Below are positions 55,365 to 62,756 of a DNA stretch of 64,000 nucleotides, piece after piece (within the stretch, counting starts at the first letter, position 1; each line of letters opens with the position of its first letter). This DNA is from Chromobacterium piscinae (lineage in GTDB: Bacteria > Pseudomonadota > Gammaproteobacteria > Burkholderiales > Chromobacteriaceae): positions 62,001 to 126,000 of the forward strand of contig NZ_JAJOHV010000025.1 of the NCBI RefSeq assembly GCF_021129175.1. Direction: 5' to 3'. The notes under the pieces are model-generated. The model was not told the DNA's origin and made no database searches. It saw only the letters and a program-made list of their open reading frames with translations. The translations under genes and the position numbers were made by a program.

Positions 55365-56756
55365 ATGAATCGTGAAAATCTCGTATTGCTTCCCGACCCG
55401 AGAGCCGACGCAATCCATGTGCTGCACGCGGCCACCGCTATCTATACGGCCGAGCCAGTTGTAAATCAGTTATTGGAATTGTTGCAATGGCCCCAGCAGG
55501 CAAATCAGCTCATCGACCCAAGCTGCGGCGACGGCATGTTTCTCGTGCGAGCGCTGGAGCGCTTGCTAGCCGTTGTCGACGTGCACGATGACCAGGCGCT
55601 GCTACGCATACAGGGGTGGGAAATCCACCCGCAAGCGTGTGCGGAGGCCCGACAGCGCATCACAACGCGGCTAGTCCTTGCCGGCCGATCAGCGACAGAT
55701 GCTGCGCAGATGGCACTAGCCATGGTTCACAACAGAGATTTTCTCACCGAAAGTCCGACGACTCCTTCTTGGGATATTGTGGCAGGCAATCCACCTTATC
55801 TACGCTGGCTAAACGTGCCTCAGCTGCTACGCGACGAATATCGGAGCGTTGTGCCTGGTTATGCGGCAATGGATCTCCTGTACAGCTTCTTGGACCGGTG
55901 TACGCGCGTTCTCCGTCTTGGCGGGCGTATCGGGTTTGTCACGGCCGATCGCTGGCTGATAAACGACCAGGCGGCCAACCTGCGTGAACGTCTGGGCCAG
56001 GTGGTATCCATCAGCCATCTGGAACGGCTCGATGCAAAGACCGCATTCTATCGGCCAAAGCAACGGCATGCCGGCACGCCCCCGCGGGTGCATCCAGTTG
56101 CAGTGGTATTGGCAAGTAGTGCTCAGCAGACGACGCAACCGCTTACGCGCCAGGCGATCTACCCGGGCGTTGATGCGCGACGCTACGCGGGCCTTCCTAC
56201 CTTGGGCTCGATCGCGCGCGTCAAACTGGCTCCCTGGCTAGGCACCGCAGGCGTTTTTCTTGTGGATGCCGTTACAGCAGCGACACTGCCGGCCGAGCAC
56301 TTAGTGCCAGTTGTGGATGCGAGCGACCTTGAGAACGGACAAGTAAGAGCTGCGAGTCGCTATGCGATTCGAACGAAACCAGGCGTACAGCCTCCGATCG
56401 CCATTCAACAGCATCTGCAAAGGGAGATGTCGCGCATGTCCAATCGAGGGAAACGGACCAGTCCATGGATGCCGCCAGAGAGCTTCCATCACTGGGATCT
56501 GGACCGTCCTAGCTTACTCGTTCCGCGTATCGCCAAGTCCCCTCAGCCATATCGGATCGAAGCCGGCAGACTTCCGATTGGACACAATCTCTCGATCGTT
56601 TGTGAGACGAAGACAGAGCTGGAATGCGTCGAGGGGGCTTTGCATCACCCATTGGCAACATCGTGGATCCACGACCATGCACCACGGTTGGAGGACGGTT
56701 ACTTCAGCCTTACTGCACCGCTGCTGCGACGCCTACCTCTTGTTATTCCGGACTGA
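55365..56756 (+). CDS. N6-adenine DNA methyltransferase, Eco57I/TaqI-like
   Basis: The product is 463 residues; AGGGAG precedes the ATG at 55365. SAM motif I is LIDPSCGDGMFLVRALER at about 50-67. The acidic motif II is in IQGWEIHPQACAEA, and catalytic motif IV is VAGNPPYLRWLNVPQLL at about 140-156, with FVTADRWL following. The C-terminal half should be the target-recognition region. It lacks the nuclease domain of Eco57I-type enzymes and has no adjoining nuclease, so it is probably an orphan methylase serving anti-restriction. Confidence 0.88.
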   Translation: MNRENLVLLPDPRADAIHVLHAATAIYTAEPVVNQLLELLQWPQQANQLIDPSCGDGMFLVRALERLLAVVDVHDDQALLRIQGWEIHPQACAEARQRITTRLVLAGRSATDAAQMALAMVHNRDFLTESPTTPSWDIVAGNPPYLRWLNVPQLLRDEYRSVVPGYAAMDLLYSFLDRCTRVLRLGGRIGFVTADRWLINDQAANLRERLGQVVSISHLERLDAKTAFYRPKQRHAGTPPRVHPVAVVLASSAQQTTQPLTRQAIYPGVDARRYAGLPTLGSIARVKLAPWLGTAGVFLVDAVTAATLPAEHLVPVVDASDLENGQVRAASRYAIRTKPGVQPPIAIQQHLQREMSRMSNRGKRTSPWMPPESFHHWDLDRPSLLVPRIAKSPQPYRIEAGRLPIGHNLSIVCETKTELECVEGALHHPLATSWIHDHAPRLEDGYFSLTAPLLRRLPLVIPD

Positions 56757-56815
56757 GCTCGGTAGTGAGGTTAGAGGGTTTTCCACAGAAGCTGTTTATA
56801 ACCCTGTGAATAGGA

Positions 56816-56854
56816 AAGGCCGATGGCTTCTCGTGAGAGATACCATCGGCCTTA
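56816..56854. terminator. Bidirectional hairpin terminator
   Basis: AAGGCCGATGG and CCATCGGCCTT are perfect 11-bp arms with about 16 bases between them. It lies between the convergent methylase gene and the KORA-type repressor gene. Confidence 0.7.
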
Positions 56855-56866
56855 TGACTGGAATGG

Positions 56867-57178
56867 TTATTTTTTAATCAATTTTCGAGCTTCCTCTTCC
56901 ATTTGCCGAACCTGATTGACTTGGTCAGGCGGTAAGCAGACAGTAATTATTTGCCAACCCGCCGGTCGTTGAACCTCGGCTTGGAATTTGATCCAAATTC
57001 GACCAATGATCTGGCACATGGCTTTATCGGTGATGCCGATTTCCTTCGCTACCACACGCTGGATTCGTCCATCTACCATGCATGCATAAGCCGCTTCCAT
57101 GTTGCGCGCTTTCATTTTGGGAAATAGTGCTTTAACCTGGGAAAACTCCGCTTCGGTAAGCCTCTTTTTCGTTTTCAC
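56867..57178 (-). CDS. korA: KorA/TrfB-family transcriptional repressor
   Basis: The product is 103 residues. It aligns with RK2 KorA along its length: TKKRLTEAEFSQVKALFPKM, ACMVDGRIQRVVAKEIGITD (HTH), KAMCQIIGRIWIKFQAEVQR, then GWQIITVCLPPDQVNQVRQM. The start is GTG at 57178, preceded on the minus strand by GAGGGGG. That GTG lies inside a perfect copy of the 16-bp operator, so strict autoregulation is likely. It is second in a two-gene unit after the DUF6573-like gene, with a 15-base gap. It is a leading candidate reader of the plasmid-wide operator. Confidence 0.88.
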   Translation of the reverse strand: MKTKKRLTEAEFSQVKALFPKMKARNMEAAYACMVDGRIQRVVAKEIGITDKAMCQIIGRIWIKFQAEVQRPAGWQIITVCLPPDQVNQVRQMEEEARKLIKK

Positions 57179-57187
57179 TGGTGAAAA
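57172..57187. promoter_or_regulatory. 16-bp operator, perfect copy over the korA start codon
   Basis: TTTTCACTGGTGAAAA on the plus strand; on the minus strand its GTG (57178-57176) is the korA start codon. Confidence 0.78.
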
Positions 57188-57193
57188 TCCCCC

Positions 57194-57595
57194 TCATTCC
57201 GAGAGAAAGTGGATTTGCAGTGCCTGGCCATGCGGTGTACCGATGTAATTGGCCACCAAACGAATTCGCTCCGCATGACTGCTGCGGCCACTGCGCGGAA
57301 CACGCATATGCGAAAAATAGACCGTGGTGGTCCCGGCCCCGCGTGCGGCACGACGTAACTGCAGCAGTAGATCCTGCAGACGCGTCAAGCTATCCAGATC
57401 CACTCCGTGTTCTGCGCTGTCACGACCGGTCCACTCGACCGCATCCTTCCAGACCTCGTCATCAATGAAATAATGGCCAGACAGACCAAGGCGCGCGGCA
57501 TCGAAACTCACGTCTCGACCTTGACCTTGGATGACAAAGCTAGAAGTGAAGATTGGGCCTGCGGCCTTGCGATCGAGAAGGGTATTCAGCAACAT
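57194..57595 (-). CDS. DUF6573-like protein
   Basis: The product is 133 residues; GGAGAG lies before the ATG. The sequence matches the DUF6573 pattern: an N-terminal part with GLSGHYFIDDEVWKDAVEW, then LQDLLLQLRRAARGAGTTTV and a short C-terminal beta segment (MRVPRSG, IRLVANYIGTPHGQALQIHF). These proteins are frequent on plasmids and ICEs; function is unknown. It is co-transcribed with korA, and its ribosome site is buried in the inverted repeat at 57598-57617. Confidence 0.72.
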   Translation of the reverse strand: MLLNTLLDRKAAGPIFTSSFVIQGQGRDVSFDAARLGLSGHYFIDDEVWKDAVEWTGRDSAEHGVDLDSLTRLQDLLLQLRRAARGAGTTTVYFSHMRVPRSGRSSHAERIRLVANYIGTPHGQALQIHFLSE

Positions 57596-57597
57596 GG

Positions 57598-57617
57598 TAA
57601 CTCTCCATATAGAGTTA
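57598..57617. promoter_or_regulatory. Inverted repeat over the DUF6573 gene ribosome site
   Basis: TAACTCT and AGAGTTA are perfect 7-bp arms around six bases, ending two bases before the ATG at 57595. It could be an operator or an mRNA hairpin masking the ribosome site. Confidence 0.5.
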
Positions 57618-57683
57618 ACGGATGCCAGTCGCCGCTGGTATACTTGGCCTCAGACGGCTGGCGCCATATCGCCACTCCCGTTA

Positions 57684-57717
57684 GAGGCCTGTCGCAGTAG
57701 CAGCTGCGATGGGCCTC
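57684..57717. terminator. Long hairpin
   Basis: GAGGCC and GGCCTC, with inner CGCAG/CTGCG pairing, are followed by GCCTTTTGG. It may be a terminator shielding the downstream promoter or part of a small RNA. Confidence 0.45.
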
Positions 57718-57903
57718 GCCTTTTGGAGTGGCGTTCAATTTATAATAAATACTATATTGCCCAATGTAAAGACCAAAACTTTACGTCCAATCCCGTGTTT
57801 GACGTCCTTTGCGTAAAAGCTGCATAACAATGTTGTGCAGAACGTGATAAACATGTAATACAATATTTGTGGAATATTTCGAAAACTAACAAGGAGTGTC
57901 ACA

Positions 57904-58713
57904 ATGTCCACCTCTATCCAAGAAGCAGGCTGCGCCTCAGCCGATACCACCGAATGCCCGCGTGGCAAAAAGGGGTTCAATCAGCAGATATACCTGTTCC
58001 ATGGTGATAAAGGCGGGGTAGGCAAGTCCTTCATCTGCCAGGCTTTTGCCGACTACATGCTGTTAGCGGGTCATCCGTTGGCGGTGATCGACGCCGATAC
58101 GCGAAACCCGGATGTGATCCGGATGTTCGACGGAGCAACCGAGTGCCAGACTATCAACTTGCGACGCGATGACGGCTGGATGGAGGTCATCGACTTCATC
58201 AAGCAGCATGCTGATAAGCACATCGCCATTTCGCTGCCGGCCGGCATTGGGGAAGCCATGCAGAAAGAGTTCGTAGACTTTTGCCGCTTTCTCAAGATGA
58301 AATTGCCAGGCAAGCCGGAAGTCGTGATGTTCTGGGTCATCAACCTGTTCCCCGACAGCGTTAACCTGCTCAAGGAAAGCCTCAACGACGTCGGCGAACA
58401 CGTTTCCAAGGTCATTGTGGTGCGCAATACCGTCTTCGGTGACGAGTCAATGTTCTTCATCTGGGAGGAGTCTCCGCTCAAGGCCGAGTTAGAGAAAAAG
58501 AAAATGTCGATGACCTTCTCCATGCCGGCTTTGCACCTGCGCGTTACGTCCAAAATCTTTGCCGACCCCGAGTGCATGATGCCATTCAGCAAGGCAGCCA
58601 CCAACGCCGATGCGTTCAATCTGACCCCGAGCGAGCAGTTCAAGCTGGAAACCTGGGTTACCAACGATGCCAAGGAACCGCTCGACCAAGTGCGGGCCTT
58701 CCTGAAACTGTAA
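57904..58713 (+). CDS. ParA/MinD-like ATPase, TraL type, copy A
   Basis: The product is 269 residues; AAGGAG precedes the ATG. The deviant Walker A is HGDKGGVGKSFICQAFADY at about residues 33-51, the A' motif is AVIDADTRNPDVIR, and a Walker B-like strand is HIAISLPAGIGEAM. The sequence resembles RP4 TraL and VirC1-like ATPases rather than plasmid-partition ParA. TraL is part of the RP4 Tra1 region and its role in mating is poorly defined. A second ATPase follows, separated only by an operator copy. Confidence 0.8.
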   Translation: MSTSIQEAGCASADTTECPRGKKGFNQQIYLFHGDKGGVGKSFICQAFADYMLLAGHPLAVIDADTRNPDVIRMFDGATECQTINLRRDDGWMEVIDFIKQHADKHIAISLPAGIGEAMQKEFVDFCRFLKMKLPGKPEVVMFWVINLFPDSVNLLKESLNDVGEHVSKVIVVRNTVFGDESMFFIWEESPLKAELEKKKMSMTFSMPALHLRVTSKIFADPECMMPFSKAATNADAFNLTPSEQFKLETWVTNDAKEPLDQVRAFLKL

Positions 58714-58729
58714 TTTTCACTGGTGAAAA
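58714..58729. promoter_or_regulatory. 16-bp operator, perfect copy overlapping a ribosome-binding region
   Basis: TTTTCACTGGTGAAAA occupies the whole gap between the two ParA-like genes, ending one base before the ATG at 58731. The internal GGTGA is the only Shine-Dalgarno candidate. Confidence 0.78.
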
Positions 58730-58730
58730 C

Positions 58731-59504
58731 ATGCCAACCGTTTGGATGGTATCGGGTAACAAGGGGGGGGTCGGCAAGAGCATAGTCTCGGTCGGCCTGA
58801 CCCAGACCCTAATCAATGAATGCGGCAAAGATACTGTGGCCGTCATCGACGGTGACGGCCGCACCCCGGATGTCTACCGCATCTGCCTGCGCAAAATGCC
58901 GGCGCGCGCACTCGACTTCCGTCGCCTCCGTCCCGACAGCCCTCAAAACATGACCGAGGATGAATACTTCGACGTGATTCACAACATGCTGCGCGCATCG
59001 GATCACGTGGTCATCAATACGCCAGATGGGGCAGACGATCAGCTGATGGGGTGGTTCGATTCGACCCTGCAATGCACCGAGAGCATGTCCGGGGCCGAGC
59101 CCATTATGTTCAAATTCCTGTTCGTGCTGAACACCATCGAGGATGGACTCGAATATCTGCCGGCCCTTGCCGATCGCTTCCAGATGCTCTACCCGGTGCG
59201 CAATCTGCACTTTGGCGAGGTTGACCGCTTCAAGACCTTCAATCACAACGCGGCAGGGGCGTTCCGGCACGTCATCGATTTTCCGGCCCTGGGTGGCTTC
59301 GAGTTCGACCGGATCAAGGCTCTCAAGGTGTTGCCACAGGCCTATGTAGATCTGCGCAGAAGCCGGCAACAACCTCAGCCGATCGCGCCCACGGTGCTAT
59401 CCAGGCAACGTGTGCAGAACTGGCTCTGTGCCGCGCATGAAGCCTTCTATCACCCCATCTATGACGATCTGTCGAATCTTAAGCAAGGAATAGTTGATGA
59501 GTGA
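58731..59504 (+). CDS. ParA/MinD-like ATPase, copy B
   Basis: The product is 257 residues. Walker A is VSGNKGGVGKSIVSVGLT at about 6-23, the A' motif is VAVIDGDGRTPDVYRI, and Walker B-like DHVVINTPDGADD. It is a divergent relative of copy A (similar A' motif with RNPDV versus RTPDV). The C-terminus is distinct. It overlaps the TraM-like gene by eight bases. Having both may allow a heterodimer acting on transfer machinery position. Confidence 0.78.
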   Translation: MPTVWMVSGNKGGVGKSIVSVGLTQTLINECGKDTVAVIDGDGRTPDVYRICLRKMPARALDFRRLRPDSPQNMTEDEYFDVIHNMLRASDHVVINTPDGADDQLMGWFDSTLQCTESMSGAEPIMFKFLFVLNTIEDGLEYLPALADRFQMLYPVRNLHFGEVDRFKTFNHNAAGAFRHVIDFPALGGFEFDRIKALKVLPQAYVDLRRSRQQPQPIAPTVLSRQRVQNWLCAAHEAFYHPIYDDLSNLKQGIVDE

Positions 59505-59961
59505 CACTGATGAAGAGTTGAGCCCAAACAGTGGGCTCGTCAAAGCAATCGAGCGTCTGATTGGGCACCCTCTAACGTCCGATCAGGTTCAGTATTGGCA
59601 GCGCCTCCAGGACATGCATGGGGTCTCCGACGACGACCCCATAGTCATGATCTTCGTGTTGTTGGGTGTCCATCAGCACCTGTTCAATGACGTTCCAAAA
59701 CGCATCCAGGAAGCGACCGACAAAGCGATCGCCATCCATCGCACTACGCTGGAGGACCAATCGAATATAGTCGCCAAACGGCTGCTTGAGCAGTTGACCC
59801 CGATGTTCATCAAGGCGGTTAACGAATCCAGGCGGAACGGCGATATCAATGGCGTTACGCCTTCAGGTAACACGATGCTCTTTGCGAATGACTGGTGGAA
59901 ACCCGCAGGCCTGTGCTTTCTGGCTTCGCTTGCCGGAGCCGTGGCGGTGAAGCTGCTCTAG
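59497..59961 (+). CDS. TraM-like membrane-anchored protein
   Basis: The product is 154 residues. A helical N-terminal part (LVKAIERLIGHPLTSDQVQY, IVMIFVLLGVHQHLFNDVPK) is followed by a coiled region and one C-terminal membrane anchor (AGLCFLASLAGAVAVKLL). The order two TraL-like ATPases then this protein recalls RP4 traL-traM. The ATG at 59497 overlaps the preceding stop region. Assignment as TraM rests on size, anchor and order. Confidence 0.6.
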   Translation: MSDTDEELSPNSGLVKAIERLIGHPLTSDQVQYWQRLQDMHGVSDDDPIVMIFVLLGVHQHLFNDVPKRIQEATDKAIAIHRTTLEDQSNIVAKRLLEQLTPMFIKAVNESRRNGDINGVTPSGNTMLFANDWWKPAGLCFLASLAGAVAVKLL

Positions 59962-60005
59962 GTAACGCGCTTCAATCGGCTCATATCAACCATAGAGGAT
60001 TTATT

Positions 60006-61667
60006 ATGCATCCACTAATTGAGAACTACCCCGACTACGATGCGGTGTTGATTCGCACCGATAGCGGCATGGCCAAGGATGAACGGTTCATAATCCGAGC
60101 GTTTACAACCTTCGGTTTCGAGGACGTCAGCACGGGCGATGACCTCGAATTCCGACACACCGAAATCGGAGTCACTATGTCCTGCGATGGCGATTCCATT
60201 GCCATCTACAAGAACGACGACCCCCAGACGATTGTCCGCACGTACAGCGACCTGTTCATGATCCTCCGCAATTTGGATTGGACTGCAGCCAAACTGTACT
60301 GCACCGGTGATGCCAGCGAACGGCTGCATGAACTGGCCGGCTTCATTCCAGCATCGTACGACACACTCGAACTGGATCTTGGAGTCGAAGCGAGCCCTCT
60401 CCCAGAGGTCAAAGAGTTGCGTGAAACCATCCAGGTTCATCAAGCCACCGTCGAGCCTACGCTCAGCCTGGCCGAGCTGGCTGCAGCTGCCCAAGCACCG
60501 GTGGATAGCCTGTTCGTACCGCCTCTACCACCAAGCGACATTCCGAATTCGAGCGCGGAGTTGTTCGTGCCAGCGGATCGCGAAGTCGCGAATGTACCTG
60601 TTGTGAGCTCGCCGGCAGCGTCCAAAGAGGTAGTCGAACTCAATAAATCCAGCTTTAGCCCCCCGACGCCAACTGCACCGGCTGCAGAGCCTCACCCTCT
60701 GGTACCGCCCTCGCCCCCGGTATCCGCCAGCGCGCCGGTTGCCATCCTAGAATCCTTGGCAGCATCGCTCATACAAGTGGTCGCCAATCAGACGCAGCAA
60801 TCGGATCGGCTACTTGATCTTTTAAATCTCATGCTTATGGAGAAGACCATGAACCATTTTGCTGCGGCGCTACCGACTGATGCGCTCTTCGTCGCTTTCG
60901 TCGAAAAACCCAATCTTTCCGCCTTGGCCAAGTTGGGCTTCACACAAGATTTCAAAGTCTGGTCGCATGAGGAATTCGGTATCAAGGTCGACGCCGGTTT
61001 CCTGGTCATCACCAAGGATGTGGCAGATCCGGTGTGGTTCAACGAGTTCCTGACCAAGATAGGGGGCAAGGTGCGTCGCATGTGGAAAGCGGAAGAGTCG
61101 CTGGTCGGCATGGTTGTCGAGGAACGCATGTCCCCGGCTAGCGCGTTGCCCAGCGAAGTGGCAAAGCCGGTATCGTCCACAAGCACTCAGGCACCGCAGT
61201 CCGAATTGGAACCGGTTTTTCCGAGCCCTCAGTTCGAACCAGCATTGTCGATCGAGACGTCTATCTCTCAGGTCCCAGCGTCCGATCAGTCAGCTGCAGA
61301 AGAAAACCTACAGCTCCACTATCCGCCTGCGCTCGACATACCTGCCGACACTGTCGTCGAGGGCGCGGAACCAGCTGCTGCTCACGCGGGCCCAGACGAA
61401 CCGATCCACTACCAAGCGCCTGCGGATCAGCTGTCGCCTGGCCAACGCATGGTGGCTGAACAGATGCTCAGCTCGATGACCATGATGCTGGCCGAGGTGT
61501 TCAAGCTGCAGGACACCCGGGCAATAATTGAAGCCCAGATGCAGCGGCTGGAGGCCTCGGTGAATGGTCAGATCCATACGGCCCCAGGTTTTCTCGGTAC
61601 ACCTCCACATGGACTGAATGGGCACGCGACGCACCACACGGACAGTGCACCGGCGCTCGCATCGTAA
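60006..61667 (+). CDS. Large hypothetical protein with low-complexity linkers
   Basis: The product is 553 residues; AGAGGA precedes the ATG at 60006. The N-terminal globular domain is at about 1-125 (YPDYDAVLIRTDSGMAKDER, LYCTGDASERLHELAGFIP). A Pro/Ala/Ser-rich stretch runs from about 150 to 265. A second globular part (about 280-375) contains HFAAALPTDALFVAFVEKPN and WFNEFLTKIGGKVRRMW. The rest is Pro/Gln-rich with a helix near 480-520. No family is recognised. It is part of the TraL-TraM-TraB unit. Confidence 0.65.
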   Translation: MHPLIENYPDYDAVLIRTDSGMAKDERFIIRAFTTFGFEDVSTGDDLEFRHTEIGVTMSCDGDSIAIYKNDDPQTIVRTYSDLFMILRNLDWTAAKLYCTGDASERLHELAGFIPASYDTLELDLGVEASPLPEVKELRETIQVHQATVEPTLSLAELAAAAQAPVDSLFVPPLPPSDIPNSSAELFVPADREVANVPVVSSPAASKEVVELNKSSFSPPTPTAPAAEPHPLVPPSPPVSASAPVAILESLAASLIQVVANQTQQSDRLLDLLNLMLMEKTMNHFAAALPTDALFVAFVEKPNLSALAKLGFTQDFKVWSHEEFGIKVDAGFLVITKDVADPVWFNEFLTKIGGKVRRMWKAEESLVGMVVEERMSPASALPSEVAKPVSSTSTQAPQSELEPVFPSPQFEPALSIETSISQVPASDQSAAEENLQLHYPPALDIPADTVVEGAEPAAAHAGPDEPIHYQAPADQLSPGQRMVAEQMLSSMTMMLAEVFKLQDTRAIIEAQMQRLEASVNGQIHTAPGFLGTPPHGLNGHATHHTDSAPALAS

Positions 61668-61721
61668 TCCGTACGGTACGCCAGGGCAGGGCAACCTGCC
61701 CCTACGCAGGAGGATGACCCC

Positions 61722-61925
61722 GTGGAAAGCATTGAACTACATGAGTTGGAGCAAGCGATCGGCCGCTGCATCCATGCAGAGAAAAAGCAACCGTATCGGC
61801 TGCCGGCAGACGCCAGCAAGATGGCCAATGTGCTGGGGCAGATGATCTACCACCAAGTCAAGAGCTGGCCGTTCGAGCGCACAACACAAGCCGAGGTCGA
61901 GGCGTTTCATCGCTGGAAATGCTAG
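61722..61925 (+). CDS. Small hypothetical protein with GTG start
   Basis: The product is 67 residues. GTG at 61722 follows AGGAGG by eight bases, a strong ribosome site that supports the start. It is helical (LHELEQAIGRCIHAEKKQPY, MANVLGQMIYHQVKSWPF) and resembles small plasmid proteins of unknown function. The next gene follows after 12 bases. Confidence 0.6.
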   Translation: MESIELHELEQAIGRCIHAEKKQPYRLPADASKMANVLGQMIYHQVKSWPFERTTQAEVEAFHRWKC

Positions 61926-61937
61926 GGCGTTGCCGGC

Positions 61938-62258
61938 ATGGCTTCGGATGAGGTGATCGGCGATCTGCTGCATTGGCTGTCGGCGCTCCAAGGCGACGAA
62001 CAGCTCCTGCAGCTCGCCCGCTACCGCGCAAAAGACGATCAGGCCGTACAGGAACTGGAAACGCTTATGCGTTACTTGCATGCCTGCCGCTCGGATATCC
62101 AGGAGCTACTTGAATTGCTCGAGGCGGATCCAAGCGGAGGTGCTGACGACCTGGACGAGTTGCTGGATCTGCTGTGCAGCGAGGTGGCGATGATCGGTCA
62201 GCGCATCAGAGATGGACTTGCGCAAGTGAGTCGCCGCGGGGTTCGGATGGAGAGATAG
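61938..62258 (+). CDS. Small acidic helical protein
   Basis: The product is 106 residues, Leu/Asp/Glu-rich and almost fully helical (DVIGDLLHWL-like N-terminus, DLDELLDLLCSEVAMIG near the end). No family. It ends immediately before the ATG of the TraB membrane part, so it is co-transcribed. Confidence 0.55.
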   Translation: MASDEVIGDLLHWLSALQGDEQLLQLARYRAKDDQAVQELETLMRYLHACRSDIQELLELLEADPSGGADDLDELLDLLCSEVAMIGQRIRDGLAQVSRRGVRMER

Positions 62259-62756
62259 ATGATAGTGATGTTTCCAGTGCTGGTGGCAATCGCCGCCGGC
62301 ATCATTGGTTATTCCGGGGTGACCGCGGGACTCGCGGCTGCCCCGTTGGTCGCGATCGCCTGGGGGATGGCGACTAGTCGTTGGCAGGCCTTCCTGGTGA
62401 TGTTTGGCTATTACCTTGCAGCTGGGCGCGGGCTCTTTCACGGTGGTGGCGTTTTTTTCGCTGGAGAAAACACGGCAGCGGCTCACTCGTTCTGGTGGGG
62501 GCTGGCAGTTTGGTGCGGCCCCAGCATTGTTCTTGCGCTCGCTTGGGTGGCGTGCTGGAACCTCGCCGCGGCGCATTGGCGCTTGCTGCTCGCCGTTTTG
62601 GTGGTCAGCGTCCCCCCTATCGGCCTGCTTGGCTGGGCCAGCCCAGTCGCAGCAGCAGGGGTATGGTTCCCAGGTACCAGCTGGATGGGGATGCTCCTCA
62701 TGCTGGGTAGTATGACGGCGCTGTCCAGATTGGCCCAAGGCTGGAGATTGCAATGA
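62259..62756 (+). CDS. TraB-like protein, membrane half
   Basis: The product is 165 residues with about five membrane segments (starting MFPVLVAIAAGIIGYSGVTA). It corresponds to the N-terminal membrane part of Ti-plasmid TraB, a relative of apolipoprotein N-acyltransferase. The nitrilase half is a separate ORF overlapping by four bases (ATGA). An operator-like sequence with two mismatches (62455-62470) lies inside and is probably chance. Confidence 0.65.
   Translation: MIVMFPVLVAIAAGIIGYSGVTAGLAAAPLVAIAWGMATSRWQAFLVMFGYYLAAGRGLFHGGGVFFAGENTAAAHSFWWGLAVWCGPSIVLALAWVACWNLAAAHWRLLLAVLVVSVPPIGLLGWASPVAAAGVWFPGTSWMGMLLMLGSMTALSRLAQGWRLQ

Larger units (their letters stand above)
57596..57903. promoter_or_regulatory. 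Divergent control region
   Basis: This gap lies between the minus-strand DUF6573-korA unit and the plus-strand transfer genes. It holds an inverted repeat (57598-57617), a long hairpin (57684-57717) and a long AT-rich tract (57725-57890), the probable promoter of the gene at 57904. No gene is supported. Confidence 0.55.

Noticed and set aside
57181-57700. Plus-strand open frames opposite the DUF6573-like gene
   Set aside because: The minus-strand frame has family similarity, a ribosome site and operon context; the plus frames have none.
62455-62470. TTTTCGCTGGAGAAAA, two mismatches from the operator
   Set aside because: It is inside the TraB membrane-part coding sequence with no gene start downstream nearby; it fits chance or codon constraint.
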